DNA from: Streptomyces sp. NBC_00582 | GTDB taxonomy: Bacteria; Actinomycetota; Actinomycetes; Streptomycetales; Streptomycetaceae | NCBI RefSeq assembly: GCF_036345155.1 | Contig: NZ_CP107772.1 | Location: 4,030,001 to 4,094,000 of the forward strand | Direction of reading: 5' to 3' | DNA length: 64,000 nt | In this document: positions 16,192 through 23,907 of the stretch, piece by piece | How positions within the stretch are numbered: position 1 is the first letter of the stretch | Layout of the letters: every line of letters begins with the position of its first letter | Program-made: the position numbers and the translations under genes | The notes under the pieces: model-generated | Seen by the model: only the letters and a program-made list of their open reading frames with translations | Databases searched by the model: none | Told to the model about the DNA's origin: nothing

Positions 16192-17984
16192 CGTGCCCCC
16201 TCGGTGAAGGGAACGGCGGCGACGGGCGGAGCCGCCTGCGCCGAAGCGTCCCGGCCAAAGGCGCCCGGCGTCGGTCCGCCCCGTGTCGCGGCGCTCCGTG
16301 GCGGAACGCCCCGCACCGGCGGCCCCGCCGTCCAGCCCGGGCCCCGGCGGGCGGTGACGCGTGCGCCGAGGCCGGTCCAGCGGCCGGGGAGCCGGGCCTC
16401 GGCGGGGACGGCGAACGGACGGGGGTCGCCGTCCTGGTCGAGGACGACCCCCCGGGCCGGGCACTGGGAGACGACCTCGAGGTAGAGCCCGTGATACGCC
16501 TCGATGTTCTGCTCGACGGTGAAGAGTTCCAGCGCGCGGGCGCGGGCGGCGGCGCCGAGGCGCGCACGGCGCTCGGGATCGCGCAGCAGGGCCGCACACG
16601 CCTCCGCGAGCGCCCTTGGATTGCGCGGCGGGACGACGAGGCCGGTGCCGCCGATGACCTCGACCACCGCGCCGACGTCCGTGGACACGGTCGCGCGCCC
16701 GCAGAACATCGCCTCCACGAGACCGACCGGGAACCCCTCGACGACGCTGGACAGGACGACGACCGCTCCGGCCGCGTAGGTCTCGGCGGGACTCGGCGTC
16801 CGGGGGCCGCCGGGTTCCTCGAAGGACACCGGGTTCTCGCCGACGGCGTGCGGGCCCTCGGCCTCGTCGGGGAAGAGCTGGGCGGCGAGCGTCCGGCAGT
16901 GCCCCAGGTAGGCCTGCCCCTCGGGCCCGGCCGACGCGCCGACGATCCGCAGCCGGGCCCTCGGCTCGTCCTTGCGGACCTGGGCGAAGGCGTGCAGCAG
17001 GGACACGAGGTCCTTGGCCGGTTCCACACGGCCGGACCAGACCAGGGTGTGCGGATCGGCGGTGTCCGGGGCGTCGCCCACGGCCGCGAAGGGCGTGGCG
17101 TCCATACCCGGGTGGATCGTGCGCACCTTGGCCCGGTCGGCGCCGCAGCGTTCCTGCCAGCGGCGGGCGTGGGCGTTGCCGGGCGTGAGGCGGGCCGCCT
17201 GCCGGTAGACCTCGGCGGCGAGCAGGGTGTGGAAGGCGGCGAGCAGGGCGCGCACGGCGGGCGCGCTCTCGCCGGCGGGCGCGCCGGGCGCCCCCGAGGT
17301 CAGGTAGTGCGTCCGCAGCCGTACGCCGTACTCCGTGACGAGCAGCGGTACGTCGGAGAAGTGGCGCGCGAGCAGCCCGGGCAGGGCGGCCGGGCCGCCG
17401 GACGCGGCATGGCACAGGTCCACCGAGCCGAGCGTGTCGCCGTCGCGGCCGTGGGGCCCGTACCAGTCGAGCGAGAGGGGGCGCAGGGCGCGTTCCAGCT
17501 GCCCGGCCACCGTCAGCAGTTCGGGTACGCGCGCCTCGCGCGCCGTGCGCAGCGCGCCGGGCGCACGGCAGGCGCGCTCCAGGGCGCGCACGGCGCCCTC
17601 CGAGCGGAGCGCTCCCACCAGTCCGCCCTCGTCGCGGGCGAGTTCGGCAAGGCCGTAGAGACCGGTGGCGAAACGGTCCGCCTGAGAGGCGGAGCTGTCG
17701 CTCAGGGCGCCGACCAGTTCGTCGTAGCACTCGGTGAAGCGCCGGCGTGCGCGCCGCCCGTACGCGACCCCGTCCTCCTCCGCGGTCCACAGGGGCGCTG
17801 TCCGCACCCGCCCGACCTGCGGCGGAAGCACGACGAGGCCGGACTCCTCCTGGTGCGGTCCGCCACTGAGCGCGTAGATGTCGAACTCGTGCTGCCCGAG
17901 CCCGCGCACGAGCCGGTCGCACCAGAGTCCGGCGTCACCGCTCACATACGGATAGCCACCCTCCGTCAACAGTCCGATGCGCAC
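16188..17984 (-). CDS. PelF-like GT4 glycosyltransferase (DUF3492)
   Basis: A 598-residue protein. It starts VRIGLLTEGGYPYV, the hallmark opening of DUF3492/PelF enzymes. The GT-B C-terminal half has HPGMDATPF, VWSGRVEPAKD and the EX7E motif EGFPVGLVE. PelF is the cytosolic polymerase of the Pel exopolysaccharide, a GalNAc-rich cationic polymer, and uses UDP-sugar donors. The last 85 or so residues are a Pro/Gly/Arg-rich extension not expected in PelF. The start is GTG 17984; a longer frame from 18089 lacks family similarity in its added residues. It is the first gene of the coupled block, and its likely promoter lies within 17985-18179. Confidence 0.85.
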   Translation of the reverse strand: MRIGLLTEGGYPYVSGDAGLWCDRLVRGLGQHEFDIYALSGGPHQEESGLVVLPPQVGRVRTAPLWTAEEDGVAYGRRARRRFTECYDELVGALSDSSASQADRFATGLYGLAELARDEGGLVGALRSEGAVRALERACRAPGALRTAREARVPELLTVAGQLERALRPLSLDWYGPHGRDGDTLGSVDLCHAASGGPAALPGLLARHFSDVPLLVTEYGVRLRTHYLTSGAPGAPAGESAPAVRALLAAFHTLLAAEVYRQAARLTPGNAHARRWQERCGADRAKVRTIHPGMDATPFAAVGDAPDTADPHTLVWSGRVEPAKDLVSLLHAFAQVRKDEPRARLRIVGASAGPEGQAYLGHCRTLAAQLFPDEAEGPHAVGENPVSFEEPGGPRTPSPAETYAAGAVVVLSSVVEGFPVGLVEAMFCGRATVSTDVGAVVEVIGGTGLVVPPRNPRALAEACAALLRDPERRARLGAAARARALELFTVEQNIEAYHGLYLEVVSQCPARGVVLDQDGDPRPFAVPAEARLPGRWTGLGARVTARRGPGWTAGPPVRGVPPRSAATRGGPTPGAFGRDASAQAAPPVAAVPFTEGAR

Positions 17985-18179
17985 GCACGCACCCCCGATC
18001 TCCCCTCTGGGGAGCCGCCGTTGACCCGGCGGCTCGCAGCGGGAAGAACGTAAGCGGACAAGGCGGTGGCGCGACGGACGGTTGTCCATCGCGCCACCAA
18101 AAGGGGTGAACGGTCGTAACTTTCCCGTGCGGGTCGCGTTCGGTCGCGCTAAGAGATCACTCGGATGCGCACCGTCACG
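17985..18179 (-). promoter_or_regulatory. Structured leader/promoter region of the PelF-like operon
   Basis: This 195-bp gap has three potential hairpins: CTCCCC/GGGGAG at about 18000-18014, AGCCGCC/GGCGGCT at about 18012-18034, and GTGGCGCGA/TCGCGCCAC at about 18066-18097. An A/T-richer stretch lies at 18098-18125. The outer hairpin may end the DUF3152 transcript that reads toward it; the inner two would lie in the 5' leader of the glycosyltransferase mRNA. Confidence 0.4.
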
Positions 18180-19556
18180 TCAGCTCTTGGGGTACGGCCA
18201 GGGGTTGGGCAGACAGTGAATCCCGTGATGGTCCAGGAACTTCGTCTGCTGCTGCATGACGGGGGCGAGCTCGCCGTCCTTCTGGCAGTTCTCATGGTGA
18301 TGGCCGAGGCGGTGGCCGACTTCATGGTTGATCAACATCTGCCGGTACGCATGGATCGCATCGCCGTATGTCTGTGATCCCTGGGCCCACCTGTACGCAT
18401 TGATCATGACGCGTTCGGTGGCGGCCGAGTCGCAGGAGACGTTGTCCTCGGTGGTGTCCAGGCTGGACTTGGCGCACCAGAAGGCGGTGGTGCCGGGGCT
18501 GGCGAGCGTGATGACGAAGTCCGGCTTTCCCGAGGAGATCCGCTCGAAGGTGCGCGCGTTGTCGTGCGCCCAACTGCGGTCGTCGTTGAGGGTCTTCTGC
18601 ACGGCCTGCGCGAACAGCGCGCCGTCGAGACCGAGCCCCTGCTCCACGTCCACCCGGTAGGTGAACTTCTGCCCCTTGCCGGGCGCCTTGTCGACGCCGG
18701 GGATCACGTCGAACTTCCCGGACCCCTTGAGCGTGGCGGCGATCCGGTACTTGGCGTCCATCTTCTGCTCGTACGTCAGCGTCACGGGGGCCGGGGAGGC
18801 GGACAGGGACGGGCTCGGTGCGGCGGACTCCAGGGCGCCGACCGCGGCCTTCCCCGCGGCCGACTGCGACTGGACGCGGTCGTCGTCGCGGCCGTCGGCC
18901 ACCTGCCCGGCCACCACGACGGCCAGCACGGTCGTGACCGCCGCGGCGGCGATTCCGGTGAAGGTCCGCCCCTTGGCGCCCCTGCCGTCGGCCGGCGCGC
19001 CCGTGGGCGGCGTGCCGTCGTCCGCGTCGGCTCCGGCCGGGACACCCGTGCGCCCGCCTGCGCCCCGGTCGGCCGCGGAGGAGCGCGGATCGTCCGGGTA
19101 CGGGCCGGACGCGCGCGTGGGCGCCGACAGCCGTCTCGCGCGCGTGAAGACGTCGACGTCCTCGTCGGAGGCGAAGGCGTCGGGGGCGAAGGCGTCGGAG
19201 GTGAAGGCGTCGAGGTACTCCTGGCGGGGACCCGGCCGGGGGCCCTGCGGCGGAACGGGCCGCTGACGCGGTATCACCGGCTGTCCGGGCGTGCCCGCCT
19301 GACGGCCTCCGAGGTCGCCCCAGCCGCCCCCGGCCTCCCGCTGTTCGGGGTGCCCGCCGCGGACCTGCGGGACGCCGTGCGCGGGCGTGCCGTCGGGGTA
19401 CCGGGGCACCCCGTGGGCCGGGGTGCCGTCGGGAAGCAGCACCGGGGCGGCGTCCGGGTGGCGCCCCGAGGCGCCCGAAGAGCCCCCCGAGGAGGCGCGG
19501 GAAGGGTTCTTGGGTGCGCTCTTGGGCGCAGGTCCACGCCGGCTGTGGCGTCCCAC
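18180..19556 (-). CDS. DUF3152 zinc-metalloprotease-like membrane-anchored protein
   Basis: A 458-residue protein. About 200 N-terminal residues are disordered, with the repeat DGTPAHGVPRYP/DGTPAHGVPQ. One transmembrane segment (about 200-220, VTTVLAVVVAGQVA) follows, then an extracellular DUF3152 domain ending in HEVGHRLGHHHENC near residue 410. This HExxHxxGHxH signature is that of metzincin-type zinc proteases, so peptidase activity is plausible though unproven for the family. Two Cys pairs in the domain suggest disulphides. The stop lies 195 bp from the glycosyltransferase operon, and the gene follows the hydrolase at 19564 with a gap of only seven bases, so those two are probably co-transcribed. 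Confidence 0.85.
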   Translation of the reverse strand: MGRHSRRGPAPKSAPKNPSRASSGGSSGASGRHPDAAPVLLPDGTPAHGVPRYPDGTPAHGVPQVRGGHPEQREAGGGWGDLGGRQAGTPGQPVIPRQRPVPPQGPRPGPRQEYLDAFTSDAFAPDAFASDEDVDVFTRARRLSAPTRASGPYPDDPRSSAADRGAGGRTGVPAGADADDGTPPTGAPADGRGAKGRTFTGIAAAAVTTVLAVVVAGQVADGRDDDRVQSQSAAGKAAVGALESAAPSPSLSASPAPVTLTYEQKMDAKYRIAATLKGSGKFDVIPGVDKAPGKGQKFTYRVDVEQGLGLDGALFAQAVQKTLNDDRSWAHDNARTFERISSGKPDFVITLASPGTTAFWCAKSSLDTTEDNVSCDSAATERVMINAYRWAQGSQTYGDAIHAYRQMLINHEVGHRLGHHHENCQKDGELAPVMQQQTKFLDHHGIHCLPNPWPYPKS

Positions 19557-19563
19557 GTGTGTC

Positions 19564-20535
19564 TCAGCCCCCCGGTTTCGCGTCGGCGTTCTCGGCGAGC
19601 AGCTCCCGGAACGCCGTGGCCACCGTCTCGGGGTACTCCATCATCGCCACGTGCCCGGCGTCCGGCAGCGTGAGCAGACGGGAGTCGCGGAAGGCGCGGG
19701 CGGCACGCCGGGCCATGCGGAAGCCGACGAGCTGGTCACGGCCGCCGTAGATCAGCAGGGTGGGCGCGAGGACGCGCTCGGCCTGGCGCCACAGCCCGTG
19801 CTGGCCGCCCAGGGTGTAGGCGCTGAGCACCCCGCGCGTGGAGCGGGTCAGCGCGTCCCAGAAGTACGGGAGCTGCAGCCGCCGCTCCAGCTCCTCCACC
19901 GCGTACCGGAACGCCTCCGGGGAGACGCGGCCGGGATCGCCGTAGCAGAGCGCGAGCACGCCTCTGACGCGCTGCTCGGCCGTCCACTCGCGCGTCAGCC
20001 TGCTGAAGAGCGCGGTCACCCCGGGCAGACCGGCGAGCCCGGTGGGGATCGCGGTGCGCTGCACGCGCAGCTCGGGCAGGGCCGGCGAGACCAGGGTCAG
20101 GGTGCGCACGAGGTCGGGGCGCACCGCCGCGACGCGCGTGGACACCGCGCCGCCGAGGGAGTTGCCGAAGAGGTGCACGGGGCCGCGGCCGGACGCGTCG
20201 AGGTAGCGGATCACCGCACGCGCGTGTGCCGTGATGGAGTAGTTGCCGTCGTCCGGCGGCGGGGAGTCGCCGAAGCCGGGCAGGTCGACGGCCTCGCTCG
20301 CCACGGCCCCGTCGAGCAGGGCCATCAGCGCGGACCAGTTCTGCGAGGAACCGCCGAGGCCGTGCACGTACAGAGCGGGTTCGAGTCCCTCGCGCGCGGG
20401 CGGCCTGGACCGGACGGTCAGGGTGACGCCCGGCAGCCCGACCGACCGCAGCCGCTCGCCCTCGGCGACCCTGACGGCGGCCACCTTCGGCAGCACACTG
20501 GTGGGCGGCACGGAGGGCAGCTCGGTCGAAGACAT
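19564..20535 (-). CDS. Alpha/beta-fold hydrolase
   Basis: A 323-residue soluble hydrolase. The oxyanion region is LYVHGLGGSSQNW and the nucleophile elbow is GNSLGG. The acid is in LIYGGRDQLVG and the His in DAGHVAMME, so the triad is complete. Closest families are epoxide-hydrolase/haloperoxidase-like and LipV-type serine hydrolases; the natural substrate is not evident. It starts at ATG 20535 and leads a two-gene unit with the DUF3152 protein. The 200-bp divergent region to the next gene must carry its promoter. Confidence 0.85.
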   Translation of the reverse strand: MSSTELPSVPPTSVLPKVAAVRVAEGERLRSVGLPGVTLTVRSRPPAREGLEPALYVHGLGGSSQNWSALMALLDGAVASEAVDLPGFGDSPPPDDGNYSITAHARAVIRYLDASGRGPVHLFGNSLGGAVSTRVAAVRPDLVRTLTLVSPALPELRVQRTAIPTGLAGLPGVTALFSRLTREWTAEQRVRGVLALCYGDPGRVSPEAFRYAVEELERRLQLPYFWDALTRSTRGVLSAYTLGGQHGLWRQAERVLAPTLLIYGGRDQLVGFRMARRAARAFRDSRLLTLPDAGHVAMMEYPETVATAFRELLAENADAKPGG

Positions 20536-20735
20536 GCGGGCAATGTTACGAGACGATCACGTGCGGCCATGTGTGTTCGGCGTCACAGGGGCGCAGCGGG
20601 GCGCGGAGCGATACCGGCGCGATTGGGGGGCACATCGCATAGCGTCCGAAACGGGTGTCTCCTAGGCTCGTACTGAGGGCACCCGCTGTGTGGCCCCCAT
20701 GTGTTCCGGGGGCGTTCGTTGGAAGGGAGCCCAGC

Positions 20736-20957
20736 ATGGCCGTTGACCCCACCGACCCCGAGACGTTCGCCGAAGAGGACGACGACTTCGGGGAGATCGA
20801 CGTCGAGGCGCCGGAGAACGCCGTCGCCGAGCAGTACGAGGACGTCACCGCGGAGCGCGACGACCCCCTGGAGGGGGTGGACCCCGCCCGGGCGAACGAG
20901 GCGGATCTCGCCGAACAGGCGCGCGTGGTCTCGCTGGACGAGGACGACTACCGCTGA
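20736..20957 (+). CDS. Small acidic conserved actinobacterial protein
   Basis: A 73-residue, strongly acidic protein (MAVDPTDPETFAEEDDDFGE...) with a near-consensus ribosome-binding site, GGAAGGGAG, before ATG 20736. About one third of the residues are Asp or Glu, with no hydrophobic core segment and no cysteine, so it is probably disordered. I recognise the type from actinomycete genomes but know of no assigned function. A TAGGCT-like -10 lies near 20663 upstream. Confidence 0.75.
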   Translation: MAVDPTDPETFAEEDDDFGEIDVEAPENAVAEQYEDVTAERDDPLEGVDPARANEADLAEQARVVSLDEDDYR

Positions 20958-21186
20958 CCGGACGGCCCCACCCGGCTCCCCCGGCTCCATTCAGCTCCAT
21001 CCGGCTCCATCGTGAACAGGAGCGGGGGCCCATTCTGCCCGGACTGCACCGCTTCGAAACCTTCTGTACCGCTTTTGTGATCGTCCGGTCCGTGAAATTC
21101 TGCGCTCGCACCGCGCGCCGCGGGGTTACCGAAAAGTACGATGGCGGCGCGGCGCTCACCGCACGAGGACGACTTTGGGAGGCGGC

Positions 21187-21828
21187 GTGACAGCCATCGA
21201 GCAGACAGAGGCGGCACGCCCGCGAGGCACGCGCCTGCCGCGCCGTGCCCGACGGAATCAGCTGCTGGGCGCGGCCCAGGAGGTCTTCGTGGCGCAGGGC
21301 TACCACGCCGCCGCCATGGACGACATCGCCGAGCGGGCCGGTGTCAGCAAGCCGGTGCTCTACCAGCACTTCCCGGGCAAGCTCGACCTCTACCTCGCCC
21401 TGCTGGACCAGCACTGCGAGTCGCTGATCCAGGCGGTGCGGGGCGCGCTCGCGTCGACGACCGACAACAAGCAGCGCGTCCGCGCGACGATGGACGCCTA
21501 TTTCGCGTACGTCGAGGACGACGGCGGGGCCTTCCGCCTCGTCTTCGAGTCCGACCTGACCAACGAGCCCGCGGTGCGCGAGCGCGTGGACAAGGTCACC
21601 AACGAGTGCGCCGAGGCGATCTGCGACGTCATCGCCGAGGACACCGGCCTCTCGCGCGCGGAGTCGATGCTGCTGGCCTCCGGTCTGGGCGGTCTGGCGC
21701 AGGTCGTCGCCCGCTCCTGGCTGCACAGCGACCGCAGCGTCCCGCGCGACCAGGCGGTCCAGCTCCTCGCCTCGCTGGCGTGGCGGGGCATCGCCGGTTT
21801 CCCGCTGCACGGCACCGATCAGCACTGA
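21187..21828 (+). CDS. TetR-family transcriptional regulator
   Basis: A 213-residue regulator. The N-terminal helix-turn-helix spans roughly residues 20-65 (LLGAAQEVFVAQGYHAAAMDDIAERAGVSKPVLYQHFPGK in outline), followed by an all-helical ligand domain ending GLAQVVARSWL. The start is GTG 21187, with GGGAGG four bases upstream. It is in the same orientation as the DUF3107 gene 147 bp downstream, a pairing also present in mycobacteria (Rv3208/Rv3208A). Ligand and targets are unknown; autoregulation is likely for the family. Confidence 0.9.
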   Translation: MTAIEQTEAARPRGTRLPRRARRNQLLGAAQEVFVAQGYHAAAMDDIAERAGVSKPVLYQHFPGKLDLYLALLDQHCESLIQAVRGALASTTDNKQRVRATMDAYFAYVEDDGGAFRLVFESDLTNEPAVRERVDKVTNECAEAICDVIAEDTGLSRAESMLLASGLGGLAQVVARSWLHSDRSVPRDQAVQLLASLAWRGIAGFPLHGTDQH

Positions 21829-21975
21829 GCCGCGGCGCGCCTCGTCCGTTTGTTCCCGCCCGCTGTTCGCTCCTGGCGTGGACGGCCGCGCCGTGTACGT
21901 CCCCTCACCGGGCTAATGTGTGCAGCGTACGGCGCGGACGCCCGCGCACCCCATGACCGTCGGAGGGACATAGCC

Positions 21976-22203
21976 GTGGAGGTCAAGATCGGCGTGCAGC
22001 ACGCGCCCCGCGAGATCGTTCTGGAGAGCGGTCAGACGCCCGAGGAAGTCGAGCGCGTGGTGGCCGAGGCGCTGGCCGGCAAGTCGCAGCTGCTCAGCCT
22101 CGTGGACCAGCACGGCCGCAAGGTCCTGGTTCCGGCCGACCGCCTGGCCTACGTCGAGCTGGGCGAGCCCGCCCCGCGCAAGGTGGGCTTCGGCGCGCTG
22201 TAG
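21976..22203 (+). CDS. DUF3107 small conserved protein
   Basis: A 75-residue protein starting VEVKIGVQHAPREI with ESGQTPEEVE and LVPADRLAYVELG, the typical DUF3107 signature of actinobacteria (TB9.4-like). It starts at GTG 21976 with GGAGG about ten bases upstream. The function is not established. A 20-bp-stem terminator follows directly. Confidence 0.88.
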   Translation: MEVKIGVQHAPREIVLESGQTPEEVERVVAEALAGKSQLLSLVDQHGRKVLVPADRLAYVELGEPAPRKVGFGAL

Positions 22204-22224
22204 GCACGAGCAGGGCACGCATCA

Positions 22225-22269
22225 CGCGAAGGGGCCCGGCGGTCCGTACGACCGCCGGGCCCCTTCGCG
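22225..22269 (+). terminator. Intrinsic terminator after the DUF3107 gene
   Basis: A 20-bp perfect stem (22225-22244 with 22250-22269) and a 5-base loop lie 22 bases after the stop codon. Confidence 0.92.
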
Positions 22270-22379
22270 CGTTCACCGACGCCTCACAAGTGGTCCCCAC
22301 AGGAGGATTGCATTCCGCAGGTCACGGGTATGACGGGCTACGACCTCGGTGCACGGCCCGCCGCTCGGGAGGGACCCAC

Positions 22380-22649
22380 ATGATCTTGGAAGCGCTCGGC
22401 TCCGCCGTGCTCGGTCTCGCGCTCGCGTGGGTGGCGCTCCAGCGCCTGTCCCACCGTCTGCCGGTCCGCGCCCTCGTCCTCGCGACGGGCATCGCCGGAG
22501 CCCTGTTCGGTGACTTCGTCACCCACAGCGCGCTGGGCCCCGGCACCCTGCTCCCGAGCCTGATCGGCGCGGCGGTCGTCTCCGCCGCCTCGGTCTCCCT
22601 GCTCCTCCGCCCGGCCGCCCGCCTGCGCCGCCGCTCGGCCCCGGCGTAG
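22380..22649 (+). CDS. Small three-helix membrane protein
   Basis: An 89-residue protein with three predicted transmembrane segments (about 4-22, 30-50 and 56-75) and a basic C-terminus (RLRRRSAPA). GGGAGGG stands seven bases before ATG 22380. No domain is recognised. It is flanked by the DUF3107 terminator on one side and converges with the ferritin-like gene on the other, so it is probably monocistronic. Confidence 0.7.
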   Translation: MILEALGSAVLGLALAWVALQRLSHRLPVRALVLATGIAGALFGDFVTHSALGPGTLLPSLIGAAVVSAASVSLLLRPAARLRRRSAPA

Positions 22650-22712
22650 CGGACGGCCACACATCCCGCCGTAGCGGTCCGCTCGGCGCCGGCGCAGAGG
22701 ACCAGGAGGCTC

Positions 22713-23480
22713 TCAGGCCGCGAGCCCCAGCGCCGCCATCCGCTTGGTGTGGGCCTCGGTGATCCGGGAGAACATACGGCCGACCTCGGCGAGGTCGAAG
22801 CCGTCCGCGACCCCGCCCACGAGCATCGTCGACAGCGCGTCCCGGTCGGCGACCACCCGCTGGGACTGCGACAGGGCCTCGCCCATCAGACGCCGCGCCC
22901 ACAGCGCGAGCCGTCCGCCCACCCGCGGGTCGGCGTCGATCGCCGCGCGGACCCGGTCCACCGCGAAACCGGCGTGACCGGTGTCGTCCAGCACGGCGAG
23001 CACCAGGGCGCGGGTGTCGCTGTCCAGCCGGACCGCGACCTCACGGTAGAAGTCGCTGGCGATCGAGTCGCCGACGTACGCCTTGACCAGGCCCTCCAGC
23101 CAGTCCGAGGGCGCCGTCTGCCGGTGGAAGCCGTCGAGCGCGGCGACGAACGGCTCCATGGCCGCCGTGGGCTCCTCGCCGATCTCCGTGAGCCGGTCGC
23201 GCAGCCGCTCGAAGTGGTGGAACTCGGCCGAGGCCATCTTCGCCAGCTCCGCCTTGTCCTCCAGCGTGGGCGCCAGCTTGGCGTCCTCCGCGAGCCGCTC
23301 GAACGCGGCCAGCTCGCCGTACGCGAGGGCGCCGAGCAGGTCCACGACCGCGGCCCGGTACTGCGGTTCGGCGGAGGCCCGCGCCCAGTCCTGGGCGGCG
23401 ATCCCCGTGGCGGCTTCGGCGGACTCGGTGGGCTCGGCGGGCTCGTCGGAGGCGTTGTCAGGCTTGTCAGAGGTGGTCAT
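22713..23480 (-). CDS. Ferritin-like-fold (MiaE-like) protein
   Basis: A 255-residue protein. An acidic N-terminal tail of about 25 residues is followed by a four-helix ferritin-like domain. Candidate metal ligands are in AYGELAAFERL, EFHHFERL and the later TGHAGF/EAHTKR helices, giving the E...ExxH pattern of MiaE and related diiron proteins. tRNA hydroxylation is known only for MiaE; here the substrate is not known. The start ATG 23480 fits the domain boundary. The equivalent gene in mycobacteria (Rv3210c) also sits next to the RNA helicase, which suggests a conserved RNA-linked function (inference). Confidence 0.78.
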   Translation of the reverse strand: MTTSDKPDNASDEPAEPTESAEAATGIAAQDWARASAEPQYRAAVVDLLGALAYGELAAFERLAEDAKLAPTLEDKAELAKMASAEFHHFERLRDRLTEIGEEPTAAMEPFVAALDGFHRQTAPSDWLEGLVKAYVGDSIASDFYREVAVRLDSDTRALVLAVLDDTGHAGFAVDRVRAAIDADPRVGGRLALWARRLMGEALSQSQRVVADRDALSTMLVGGVADGFDLAEVGRMFSRITEAHTKRMAALGLAA

Positions 23481-23907
23481 GCAGCGCACAATAGCCCGCT
23501 CGTCGCGCGCCGGAAGTCCCTGGTCAATCAGTGTGACCACGAAGACGCGAGCGACCCCGTCCAGCGGTGTGACAACCACAACGTGACCGAATCGGCCATC
23601 GCGTGTGCACGATTCCGGGGTATGGTGGTAATGCGCCTGCCGAATATTCGACGGGCCGCACGTATGAGGATGCCCGGTCGGTGGCCCGATCGGCTCCGAC
23701 CCGACAGCCCTCCCCGGCCGTACGGCACATCGCGTACGACGACCGGAGGGAACCTCCCAGCGGTACGAGCGCTAGAGCGTCGGCAGAGGTCCCGTGTCAT
23801 ACGGCTTGCCGCATGCGGTTTGCCCGTAAGGCAGCCGACGTCCCCGGCACGGTCCGTCAAAGACCCCCGCGCTCGCCTCGCACCGCGTACACAGAAGAGG
23901 CAGCACC
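23481..23907 (+). promoter_or_regulatory. Long upstream region of the DEAD-box helicase
   Basis: No gene was found in these 427 bases. A -10-like TATGGT occurs near 23623, which would give a 5' leader of roughly 275 bases. Long leaders are common for autoregulated or cold-induced RNA helicases. The last 15 bases carry GAAGAGG before the proposed CTG start. Confidence 0.45.
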
